DNA from: Lithospermum erythrorhizon
Lineage: Eukaryota; Streptophyta; Magnoliopsida; Boraginales; Boraginaceae
Direction of reading: 5' to 3'
Assembly (NCBI GenBank): GCA_019722365.1
Contig: JADFUC010001873.1
Location: 1 to 64,000 of the forward strand
DNA: 64,000 nucleotides
Shown piece by piece: positions 36,117 to 46,828 of this stretch (positions within the stretch are counted from its first letter, which is position 1; every line of letters starts with the position of its first letter). Below the pieces are notes generated by a model. The model saw nothing but the letters and a program-made list of their open reading frames with translations. It searched no databases and was not told the DNA's origin. Both the position numbers and the translations under genes were made by a program.

Positions 36117-38100
36117 CTGCATTACTTGCTATCTGTGCGTGTCGCGTCAATTTCTGTTTTTCTTGAGTCGCCAGAAAGGGTGTCTTTTGTAAAAGTCCGG
36201 AAGTCTTTTTCTTTTGTCAAGGTAGACCGCCGGTGTGACGCCACCGCAGTTCGCGGAAGTGGGTAGCGAGAGGTACTAAAGGCGAGGCCGAAGCCGGTTA
36301 GATATACCACACAGCTACCACGGACCAGTTGCGTCCGGATGCGTATTCTTCTGGGCATGCAGGGAGGTCAAGTAGACCTCGAGAGGGAGAATGCTCAAAG
36401 CGGCCGAAACAGCTATGAGGTCGACTCCTGCAGTGTTGTTTGATCGAAGCCGAAGCAGGGATCCTCCGAATTTCCGGGGTTCAAGTGAGCAGGCTATTGA
36501 AGTTCATCCATGACACGTAAGTCCATTTTTAGCCGAGGGATCAGGGCTAGATGAGAGTGAAGTTTACAATTTATACCTCAAGAAAGTGCCTGACTCCGCG
36601 ATAACCTCAGCAAGGCCCTTGCCAGGTAGTGAGATTCTTGTTTTCTGGGAGCGATTTGTCGAGCTTTTCCCGGGAGAATTATCGCTGAGCACTCCACATA
36701 CCTCGGGAGGTAGAAATGGATTACCGACGCAGGTTCGAGGTCAAAGGGAGGAGTACTTAGAGACAGCTTCAAAGGATACGCCGACTACTCGATGTTTATC
36801 CGTGTAGGGCGGTAAGAGGGATCACTAGGTTCGTGGACGGTTGACACGCTGAGATACGGCCACTGCATCTCACCGATGGTTTTTACTAGTTTCATGCCAT
36901 ATGAGGGAACGTTAAAACAATATGGAAATGGAGCAGTAGAGCGAGGCGAGCTGGATCGGCGAGGAGCCCGCCCCTGAGACTTTCTCGCTCCGGCAGGCCT
37001 ACTTCAGTCTAGAGCTAGAGATGACGGACCAAAGAATGTCTCAAGGTAGTTATTTCAAGGTTCTACAGTCAGCCTGAAAGTATTCCACCGCCTCCCTTCG
37101 CACGTGGCGCGAGATCCGGCGGTTTCGTGAAAGTGTTTTTTCGGGGTTCAGTGGAGGACAACAGAACTGCCAGATTGGGCAATGTTGTTAGATCGGGCTC
37201 TGCCTTTTCGTAGAGAGGCTAGTACCTTTTCAAAGACTGGGCCTCAAGCCTCGGCCAGAGGCGGTTATCAGGGAATCGTGGATGGCCGATTCGGAGGCCG
37301 AGGATACGGAGTCGATGACCTCGTAGGGAGTGCCGCCTAACAGAATGAGCCGGCCGAGGGCTTATTCGTGCTATTACTTCATCGTGAGTACAAGCATACC
37401 CAGAGCGCGACAGTACATTATTCTCATGGTGATATCGGCGCTGGGATGTTGTTTGACTGGGTTACGATTCTTTTGTTTCTAATTTTATTTATGATTATCT
37501 GTATGTTGTGTGCCTTGTCTGCTCCACTCTGAGATTATGACACGGTAAGGGTGTCGGTCATGTTGTAGTTGTATTGTAGACCTGCCCTTGATTGTATGTG
37601 GTCGCTGTCGTTCGTCGATTTACTTCCATTCTGAGCTTTCTCTCGATTTGACATTATATCGTACGATCGTTTGGGGAACATCATGCCGTTATTGGATTGC
37701 CATCGGAAGGAGAGCCATTGGGGTTCTTGGGAGACTGACATCCGGCTTCCATGGAGATGTAAAGATTTTGCCTTCGAAGTTTTCAGACGCGACTCGAAAG
37801 GTGAGTCGATCTGCAGCGCGGCTGGGTCTTCGTGCGATTGATTTGAATAGAGGAGAGGCGCATTAGAGGATGTGCGGGGTTGTTGAGAGTTCAAGGATGT
37901 TTTCTTGAGGACTCACTGCTGCAGGAGACGACTCATATCGAAAGGTTCCACGGCACCACTTTCTTCCGCCGTACTCGATGGCTCTAGCCGAGTTACTAGA
38001 ATCATGGACTCGCCATGTGGAGTTGTTGGAGAAAGGATTCATCAAACTGTTTATCTCCCAAGACCATGGTTTGTGAAAGAAGGACGGTTCACGAGGTCAT
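36117..38100 (+). pseudogene. Gag and protease region of the gypsy element, heavily decayed
   Basis: Only short frames remain. A frame at 36586-36807 contains WERFVELFPGE, which could be the W..F...F block of gag, followed by Arg/Glu-rich sequence. I could not locate a convincing zinc knuckle or a protease DTG/DSG. The area is more GC-rich than the flanks, as is common for this kind of interior. Confidence 0.35.
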
Positions 38101-38109
38101 GTGACACTA

Positions 38110-38440
38110 TGTGCAATGAATAAAGTTGGACCATTAAGAACCGATACCCATTGCCTGTAATTGATGATTTGTTTGATCACCGAATGATGTCAAGGTGTTC
38201 TCGAAGATTGATTATGTCCGTTATCAATGGGCTGAGGATCAAAGGTGAGATATTCAAATCGGCTTTCCAATCTCGTTATGGACATTATGAGTTTATAAAA
38301 TGACGCTATCTTCGATCGGATTTAACGACTGGCGGCCTTTATGGATCATTTAACCGGGTATTTTAGAGTATTTGGATGAGTTTGTGGTAGTATTCATTGA
38401 CGATATTCTCATATATTCCAGGGGAGGAGGAACAATGCAG
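38110..38440 (+). pseudogene. Reverse transcriptase remnant (Ty3/gypsy)
   Basis: Across shifting frames the order of the gypsy RT blocks is readable: RYPLPVIDDLFD, KSAF.SRYGHYEF and, in one clean frame at 38372-38422, MDEFVVVFIDDILIYSR. The FIDD box holds the two catalytic aspartates. Stops and small indels separate the blocks, so no active enzyme can be made. Confidence 0.75.
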
Positions 38441-38819
38441 AGGCATTTGGCACGTGTTGAGACCTCAGCACACTGCCAAGTTTCAAATGTGAGTTCCTGC
38501 TCATGGAAGTGTACCCCGGGTCATGTGGGAGCCGGGCGAGGGTATTGTGTTGATCCAATGGCGAGGCGGTGAATACTGGGAGCGGCCCCACAAGTGTGAC
38601 CGAGGTTGGGAGTTTCTCAAGCTACTTGCCATTATGCGGCATTCACTCTGCGACTTCTCTTTCGATCACGACGCCTATCAATTAAAGCTGACCAGCAGGG
38701 TTCCGCTATTGGGATGATGATTGTGAGGACCGCTTCGTGATACTAAAGGGAAGTTGACTACGGCTCATGCCAAGTAGTTTATACCTGCCCGGCTCTGAGG
38801 CTACGTGATTTATAATGAT

Positions 38820-39175
38820 GTTTCCACTGTTAAGGTTTCAAAAGTTGATTTAACGGTGCGTGATCGCCTATGCTTCCCGACGCTTGAGGAATCAACAGAA
38901 AAACTATCCACCCATGACCTCGAAATAATGTTATAGTCTTTGGCGCTGGAAATTGTGGAGATTAATTATCTGCATGGGGTTAAATGCCGATTTTTTACGA
39001 TCATAAGAGTTTGAAATATCTTCCGACGCAGATTTGCATTCGAGGCAAGTATGAAAGTGATGAGTTCATCGCGATTATGACTCGAATTATCGAGTACTAC
39101 CCATGGAAGGCAAATGCAGCTGGACGCATCGAGGTGATATGGGAAATCAGCGACCTTAAAAGAGTAGAGTGAACC
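38820..39175 (+). pseudogene. RNase H remnant of the gypsy element
   Basis: The blocks YPTHDLEI (about 38910) and FYDHKSLKYLPTQ (38993 on) followed by YYPWKANAAGRIE match the RNase H domain of Ty3/gypsy elements (YPTHDLEL, DHKSLKY..TQ and YHPGKANVVADALSR). The final block is altered. Beyond it the sequence reaches the polypurine tract with no integrase. Confidence 0.75.
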
Positions 39176-39438
39176 AAATGGGAGTCGATTTTGATTGCCG
39201 GTAGCGATGGGAGATATTCTACCATACGGTAGTTCACTCAAGGCTTATGGATCAACCTGTAATCGCAGCTAGTCAGCATGAGACCGCAGTTATCGCAAGA
39301 GGGGGAAAAGTAGAAACGGGTCGACGATTTCACTTGCTGACGGTATTATTAGTATTGTATTTTTATATGATGTTTGATTTCGTGTTAGAATATATGTTCT
39401 TCGATTGTTGTCGTTAAATTTCGAGGTCAAATTTTATT

Positions 39439-39450
39439 AGGTGGGTAGAT
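39439..39450 (+). other. Polypurine tract
   Basis: aggtgggtagat lies directly before the TGTAATA of the 3' LTR, where second-strand priming occurs in this class of element. Confidence 0.5.
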
Positions 39451-41559
39451 TGTAATACTTCCCGCTACGAAAAAAAAAATTAAAATTTTTTCGGGTTCGT
39501 GGGCGTGGACCCGTGATATAAATAACTTCGAATAAGATCGATGTACAACTTCTAATAAGATCACGCACTGCACTAGTATTATACGAGTAAAGAGTAGTTT
39601 ATGTCATGGGAAATTTTACATTTGGAATCGGTTTCATCGAGATTTAAGTATCGAAAGGAGAAATTAACTTAAACTGTTTCGTGGACTCAAGTTTTTCTAA
39701 ATATCTTCTCATCAATATCCCCCTATCCAACACATCATCAATACGCGCACCTCATTTTCTTATTCTTCGTCGAGATTTTCCTCTCGCTGAAATTTTCTTC
39801 CATTCCTCTCTTCGATTGGTTGCTCAAACTCAAAGATCGTTGGTTGAATATCTTCGCCTCATCATCTTCTTTGAATTAAGCGTATGAAAGTTCAAATCTT
39901 TTGGGATATTTCGGGTTTCTTTACATAAAGGACTTTAGTTCACTTTGCTAAATTGAATTTAATGTATTAATCTAGTTTGTTAGCGGGTTCTATTTAATGT
40001 AGAGTATAAGCCATTTAATTCATGATTTGTGAGGTTACTTGAGGATGTTATGATTGTTGACTTTTTCTAGGTTTTATTAATTTCGTCGATATTTTTATAA
40101 GACTTTAAAATGTGTAGTGAGTTTTAATGGGACCTTATTATAGTTGTCATGACGTTAAAATGGTGATTAAAATTTAATAAAGAGAAAGTTAGGTTGAAAA
40201 GCGAGATTTGTAAGTCGAAAGAAATTCGATATTTGGAAAGATAGGCTGTTAATTAATGGATCAGTGGTTAAATATAATTTACTTATAATTTGATATGAAT
40301 GTTAAAATAATAAAGTCGAATTCTAAATGTGGATCGATTGTCAGTCCGACTCTGGGATTATACTAAGAGTTTTATCCGTCATTTTAGACCGTTTAAATAG
40401 TTCCACTAAGAGTCGGGTAGCTGCGTCTTCTGTGAACGCATGTATCAGAAGAGGTCTTGATTATACTTTCCGGTGTTTTTATAGCCGATCGTGGTAAAAG
40501 GGCAAATAATGTGCGACAGAAAGCAATAAGGTTTGCGAAGCAAGAGAGGCGTAAAGACTTTATCTCACGGGTGTTACTTCACGCATTTACTTTGGGAATT
40601 GTAGTGAACATGCTTCGCCAGAAGTATGATTATGCGTAATAGTATACACGTTTCGTAGTATTATTATGTGGTATGATTATAGCGAGAAACGGTATACATG
40701 TAATGGTTGTACGACAGCGGTTTATTTGTGTGCTTACGCGATATGATTATTTGATTATATTCGCGGGCGTGAAGATTTCTTGCAGTTAAATAACTCCCAA
40801 CTTATATTTACTGTGGCCTGGCCGGCACCGGTTGTATTTCGTGGCCTCTGCCGGCACCGGCCAGGATTTCCGTACCTTGCCGGCATCAAGCATTTCGCGG
40901 GCCTTTGCCGGCGGTTGTGATTGGATGGCGATTGTGAGATGTTTTAGCCGCTGCTTGATATTGTCTGGGAGTGAAAGAGTTGGTTATCGAAAGCGCTGGT
41001 TGAGTTATGGGCGACTTCGTGACTCGAGTATCGATTCACCCATGCTGGGATGATTAGAGGTTAAAGCGACTTCCTTCCTCAAGTGTGATATGTGACGCTA
41101 TTGGGCCTTATACTGGCTATAAGTGCACAAGGATCTATTATCACTTTTGCTATGTGTATTGTCATGCTGCCTTATACTTCGTATAAGCGCAGCTGGGAGA
41201 TCTATCTTTGCTACGTGCATTGTTGCTACCTTTATACTTTTGGTATAAGTGCAGCATGTAGATCTATTGTCACTTTGCTATGGGCATTGTTGATGCTGCC
41301 TTATACTAATGTATAAGTGCAATGATTATTAGCGAATGATCCATTCCTCAAGCAGTAGACGGATCGAAAGTATACGCAGACAGAGTACAGATACTAAAGG
41401 AGATACGAGATAGAAGGTGATTTATCAGAAACATAGTCGCTGGCTGAAGTCTCCGGTGGATTTCATGCCGCGATCAGGTATGACAGACCTTCTATTATAT
41501 CTTAACATGTTACGCCTGACCTTCTTGGAACCTTATTGTACGACTTATTAGGTAGTCTC

Positions 41560-41612
<53 letters not shown>

Positions 41613-42174
41613 CGTAATTTATCTGGCGTTTGACTATTATAATATTGTCTCGGTCTTCTGCACTGCATGGTAAGTCTTACCCCCCAGGTTAAGTTTTCAC
41701 CAAGCCGACTTACACCCTTTCGCTACGGGCGGCATTTCATTCACAACAGTCGACAGACGGCCACAGCCAGAGGTCGCTGGAGAGTTTCCGACCAGTGGCT
41801 AGCGAAGCCGCTGGCATTTAGATCTCACAGCCCATTTTTTTGATGCTGTTGTCAATCGCTTTGATCATAAAATTTTATTTTCAAACTTTAGCCTTGGCTG
41901 GCAGTTATTTTGTATTAGAATACAAGATTTCATTTCGCTTGTAGCTCTGCTGCATTACTGTTTATTTGGGATACGTTGTATATATGGTGCTCTGCATAGA
42001 TATCACCCGGATGGATCAGAAAAATTTAAACCGTGATTATTTTTGAGAATATTAATGGAAATCAAAAATTTTGATGAAACGAGTTTGCTTAAACCCAGTC
42101 GCCCATCGGCCTGGTGACTCGATGTTCTTTGATTATAATGATTCTCACCTGCATGCCGACTCATGGTCGTTACA
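39451..42174 (+). repeat. 3' LTR of the gypsy element
   Basis: 2724 bp, from TGTAATACTT to GGTCGTTACA, collinear with 33339-36094. It has the same minisatellite at 41098-41335 and a longer AT microsatellite at about 41560-41612. Compared with the 5' LTR, the segment near 40820-40910 has expanded ccggcacc motifs. Confidence 0.8.
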
Positions 42175-42841
42175 ATAAACATGCGTATATGGTATTTGGT
42201 ACAACTGTCTGTGATAGGGCAATATGTGAGCGGCGCAAATTAGCATTGTTCATCTCTTCGGTGTTCATTTGGACACATCCGCCACATCTCGAGTACATCT
42301 TTGTAAGACCGTAATGGGTACATCTGTTTCACCATTCGTGTAATCGCCCGTACTTTGGATACATTTGGTGCACTGGGAGGATATGATTTTCCTGAGCATC
42401 CGTGGAGGATTCAAGCTCACCAGATTTGCTCTGAAAAGAGGACTGAATAAAGTACTGCTGGCTGTCGAGATAAGCCTGGGCGTTACACCTCCGGCCCAAG
42501 TCCCACGCTGCCCCGCCAAATTTGGAGTCGAGGAGTTCGGGATTTGGGTCGGATTTGCCAAGTCCCGACTCAAAGTCCCCGAACAAGGGATATTTCAGGC
42601 GGTTTAGGGTTCTTTGTTTGCAAATTACCCTCTACTTGGTTTTGAATCTCCAATCCGAATGTACACTACCAAACACGCATAGAGCTCGGGTCTCTTTGGG
42701 GAATAGAGATCTAGAGTCTATTAAAATAATCCAAGGTATAGATGATTGTCTTGATCACTTCTTAGGGTTGGTGAAGCTGAGGTGGAGCGTTTTGTTGGGT
42801 TCAAGGAATAGTGAGTCTTGTAATCCTATTCTAGGAATTGT
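42175..42841. other. Spacer between retroelements
   Basis: No gene. Part of it (about 42225-42310, with ttcggtgttcatttggacac) loosely resembles the left flank of the gypsy element at about 33265-33330, but the match is too weak to define a repeat. Confidence 0.3.
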
Positions 42842-44057
42842 TGTTAGAATCTAGTATGAATTTCATTTTATAAACACCAAATTCATACATCCCGGATCCT
42901 CAAAAATGATATACATCTAAAACACATAATTAACAATTATGAATACAAGAGTTCTACATTCTAAGAAATGAAGACGAAATGGAAACCAACTCAAGAAGAT
43001 GCCTCGCGTGAATGCCCTTGAAAACTCCCTCCAATTTCTTGTCCAACACCAAACGATGTCCTGGACGCATTACACCAGAGGGAATCAATCCGTAGACTCG
43101 AACTTGCTAGAGTTTCAGGAGGAACAAAATGGAAGAGAAATTTTCCTCCATTTCTTGGGGATAGGCGGCTATTCTAGGCGAGTAAAGTAGTTTCCTTATT
43201 TTATGAAATGAAAAACCCTTGTCTCTTTCCTTTCTTTAAATACCATTTGCCAATTTCCACCAAGTAAGCCACCGTTAAGAAATCGGTTTAACTCGTTAAC
43301 TTAATTAGACCGTTATGTCTTCCAATCAAATAATGAGTTACTAGTGAGTTGTTCTATTTTAATTAACTTAACAAGTCAATTAAAATACTAACGAGTCACT
43401 ATCGAATAACTTATCAAGTTATTCATCAATCTCAATTGCTTAATTGATTAAACTTGCAAGTTTAACCAATTGATGTTCATCATTATATATTTATCAAATA
43501 TATAAATATTGAGATATACATTTCTCAATATGTCTCGCTTTAATTTCATGCATGAAATATATAATTCAATATCACTTTATGTGCCAGTGGACCTCTAGGC
43601 CTGTATAATAGTAAGTTGTGGTTTAACAATAATAATTGACCAATTACTATTATAACGATTAATGAGTAAGATCTAGCAATCGCTTCTTAACCCCTTAAAT
43701 TATCATGCGAGAACTCAACTAAAATATACAATTACTAAGTAACACTAAACTAAAGAATCATATTTAACCAACCCGTAAATGAATCGACACAATTGTCGTA
43801 ACGTGGCATAATAAAAGTGAATCACCTCTCATTGATTTCGACAATAAATATGGGTTGTAATTCTTATTCGCCCTCGAGTGTGTTGATTCATATGTCTCGT
43901 AATTGTATTCCTTCCCGATTATAGTGAAGATTGGTGGATTTGTGAAGCCCACGGAGAAGTCCTAACAAGTTGTTAGAGAGACCACGTAAAATCTCTGTGT
44001 TCTTACTTTCTAAGTTCTTATCACTTAATTCTTGTCTGGATAGCTTCCGTTATAACA
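42842..44057 (+). mobile_element. Copia-like solo LTR (candidate)
   Basis: Begins TGTTAGAATC and ends TATAACA, giving the TGTTA/TAACA inverted termini. The last 100 bp (ctctgtgttcttactttcta, agttcttatc) resemble the R-U5 end of plant Copia LTRs. The middle contains gtggacctctaggcctgtat, a phrase I associate with Copia LTRs. No primer site or gag follows and flanking 5-mers do not match, so it looks like a solo or rearranged LTR. Confidence 0.4.
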
Positions 44058-45597
44058 TAGACTATGAAACGAAGGGTATTTATGAGCAGACATTTCAAGA
44101 GAAAGCCCTCTAGATATTAAAAGCACCGATCACACCACCTCGCTAAAAATTTAATTAGAGGTGGAGAAACCAAGACATTGAAGAAGCTCAAAGGAGATAG
44201 ATGATCATTACAACAAACATAGATGATGTATTTAGCAAGTCATTATGCCATTCAAGACAGATCGACCCATCGAACGGCACCGATCCCGAAACTTCGAAAT
44301 GAAATTAAAACCGTTTCTAGTTAACCTCGTCTTGTTTTATGTCTTGGTCATGTGTCTCCAACTCTTTTTTGTCCCGAAACGTGTGTTCCTGAATGGAGTC
44401 TGCCCGACAATAGATTGTCTGATTGAAAACGGCTTGAATGGTACGATCCCTCCCACCCTAGAATGAAAGGGGTGATTTCGCAGTTCTTGGTCTGTGAAGA
44501 TGCTTTAGTATTGAAGTACCTCTTATAGATTATGGTCTTGTTTTATGTGTAAAATATATTCTAATCCAAACTTATGCTATAGAAAGTTAAATAGACTTTT
44601 GCTACAGCTTTCTTTAAATGTATATAATTTTAGAACTTCATTTTCAGGAAAATACTTAACTTATGAATTTTTGTTGAATTCAATTATTGAGAGAGTTAGA
44701 AACATGATTTCAAGTCTTGCTCTTGGCGGAGTTTTCAATTATAAACATTGGAAAAGTGATATCGTAATATACCCATCAAAGGCATCAATTGTGAGTGTAG
44801 GAAGTAATCTAAATACTATATCTCTTACATTTTGTGATGTCGAAACTAATAATTAGTCCCATCTCCCAACCAATTAACATTGTAAGATCTTTTTTGGATT
44901 TTTGTTTATTTGTTTTGGGGCACTTTTTTGTCAAATTCCTTCTCATGGCATAAACAAGTGAAGATTTAATAAGTGGATATATTTTATTAGTTCTTCTTTA
45001 TACATAATTAAAAAAATAAGTTAGAATATTTAAGAATGTAGTTAAAGTTTAAATTTTGATTACATAATTCAGACTAAATTTAATGGTGTTACAAAGGGAA
45101 GGGTGTGTGAGTTATCATTTATCAATGTGAGCTCATTCTTATTAACAGGCCAATATAATAAGTAAAATTGCAACAGTATAGTAGGAATTTCTGACGAGTC
45201 TACCTTTCTTTTTCATGTTTTAGTTTTAGATTCTCCAATTGTGTAATTTCTCCCATTAAATATAATTGATATTTTTTGTTTTTATGATAAATCTTATATC
45301 ACAATTTATTTTTTATTCCTTGTTCTAATTATACGATATTATTCTTATGATTTTTCGTTAAAACAATTAAAGAGTTATTCATAGTCAAATCTTTCATTGG
45401 AAATCGAAATCATCATCCACATGTCCCAATGTTTCTGAAGTGGCTTTCGTGTAAAGGGGTAAAGGTATAGTTGTACGCAACCTTACCCCTATGATAACAG
45501 TGAAGTTGTTTCCGAATTGACCCAAAAGTGAAGTGCCCACACTATCGAATAACCAATTGTAACAAAGATTAAATATAAATAGAATATATATTTATAT
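44058..45597. other. AT-rich spacer, two unexplained open frames
   Basis: Frames at 44245-44466 and 44545-44856 (+ strand) are open for 73 and 103 codons. The second contains RVRNMISSLALGGVFNYKHW. Neither resembles a family I know, and codon use is not convincing. I leave them unassigned. Confidence 0.3.
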
Positions 45598-46461
45598 TAG
45601 GGGTTGAAATATTAATGTAGAGGGAGCATCAGTTATTATGACAGTTTCAAGCCAGTATCGGGTCACCCGACACCGGATCCGAATTGTTATTTTTTTGTAT
45701 TTTCGAATTTTTTTTGTATTAGGTTTAACTATTTTTTAATATTTTCGAATTGTTAAATATGTTTTTATTAGTTTATTTTCGATTTTTTGAATTAGGTTTA
45801 ACTATTTTTTCCCTATTTTGAATTGTTAAATATGTTTTAATTAGTGTATTTTCTTTTTTTTTGTATTTTCAGTTTCGGATACGAATTACGGTTTCGGATA
45901 CGAGTTTCGGTTTCGGATATCCGGAACCGGTTTCGGATAATACCGGACCGGTTCTGGATAAACCGGTAACCGGACCGGTTTGTTTTTGGCCCGAATCTGG
46001 TTTCGGTCCGGTTCCGGATGGACCGAAACCAGAACCGGTCCGGTTCCGGATCGGCTGAAAACCGGTCCGAACCGGACCGGTAACAACAATAGATATATAT
46101 CCATGTAATTTCAATAAACTCTTTTTAAGATTAATTATACAATCTGCATACACATTTAATACACAATATCACTCTATTTACATATATTTTAATTCCCTAC
46201 ATTATTAGCTTTCAAAAGATTTATATTACATTATACCAATAATGAATTAAGTTAAATATAAATTTTACTCCTTAAAATGTACACATGCAAATACTACAAG
46301 ATCTAAAAAAAGATAATAAATGAAAATTGAGACATTCACATAAAATTTAGAAATCGGTTCGCTTCGCTTCGCTTCTGTTATTTTAAAGGGGGCCGAATCT
46401 AAGTCGGTTCTGATCAGTTCCGGAAATATCAATTATTTTCGGATTTGTTGTACACCCCTTA
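45598..46461. mobile_element. hAT-like non-autonomous element, CGGTTTCGG family
   Basis: Possible termini are TAGGGGTTGA at 45598 and TGTACACCCCTTA at the right end, which fit the TAGGGGTGTAC form of plant hAT-Ac elements. Dense accggtccggttccgg motifs fill 45900-46085. The right half (46100-46461) matches 9900-10292, including cattataccaataat, gcaaatactacaagatc and gataataaatgaaaa. Eight-bp flanks do not match. A - strand frame of repeated Gly-Pro-Thr here is only the translated motif array. Confidence 0.55.
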
Positions 46462-46599
46462 TTACGTTGACAACATTACTAATAAATTATCCAAGTAAAT
46501 GTATTACTAGTTTCTTAAATATATATTATGTATGTTTTAAACTTTATTTGGTATTTAATGGAATCCAAGTCGTTAAGCCTTCGAACGAATTATTGAGTT

Positions 46600-46828
46600 G
46601 GACATCGAACAAGTTACTATCGGCCACGGGCCACCCCATGTACCCATCTTTACTAGGCCTAAACTTAGCGGCCCCTATGGGGTTTAACCGTTTAAGACAT
46701 CAACCTTAAGCCTTAAACCTTAAACCTTAAACCTCAAAACACATCATCATTCTTCACCATTTGTTTCAAATCAATTGTCAAGTTTCAGTTGTCCAATTTC
46801 CATTTTCAAACCTAAAAATTTCAACAAT
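46600..46828 (+). promoter_or_regulatory. NOL6 promoter with telo-like repeats
   Basis: GGCC-rich motifs (cggccacgggccac, gcggcccctatgggg) at 46620-46680 are followed by a run of about four ccttaaa heptamers at 46704-46734, close to the telo-box AAACCCTAA. Such motifs are common upstream of plant ribosome-biogenesis genes. The first in-frame ATG is at 46829. An apparent extension to 46775 begins with TTG and is not a start. Confidence 0.45.

Larger units (their letters stand above)
33339..42174 (+). mobile_element. Complete but decayed Ty3/gypsy LTR retrotransposon
   Basis: Two long terminal repeats (33339-36094 and 39451-42174) flank a 3.36 kb internal region on the + strand. Both LTRs start TGTAATA and end GTTACA. 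A decayed initiator-Met primer site and a purine tract lie at the expected places. The interior keeps RT and RNase H blocks in gypsy order but nothing like integrase, so it is much shorter than an autonomous element. The two LTRs differ by many substitutions and small indels, which points to an old insertion. The 5-bp flanks (aaata and ataaa) do not match. RT and RNase H wording resembles the chromovirus (Tekay/Del-like) group, but I cannot place it firmly. Confidence 0.8.

Noticed and set aside
33334..42180. Target-site duplication around the gypsy element
   Set aside because: The 5-mers next to the LTRs (aaata and ataaa) differ at two positions, so I do not claim one. Loose similarity of the wider flanks is too weak.
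44545..44856. Possible novel 103-codon gene
   Set aside because: AT-rich, with no homology, no promoter-like start and no splice context. Left as unassigned spacer.
45869..46153. Minus-strand frames rich in Gly, Pro and Thr
   Set aside because: They are translations of the CCGGTTCCGG-type subterminal motif array of the hAT-like element.
46775..46828. Upstream extension of the NOL6 first exon
   Set aside because: The open frame starts at TTG, not ATG. Homology begins after the ATG at 46829.
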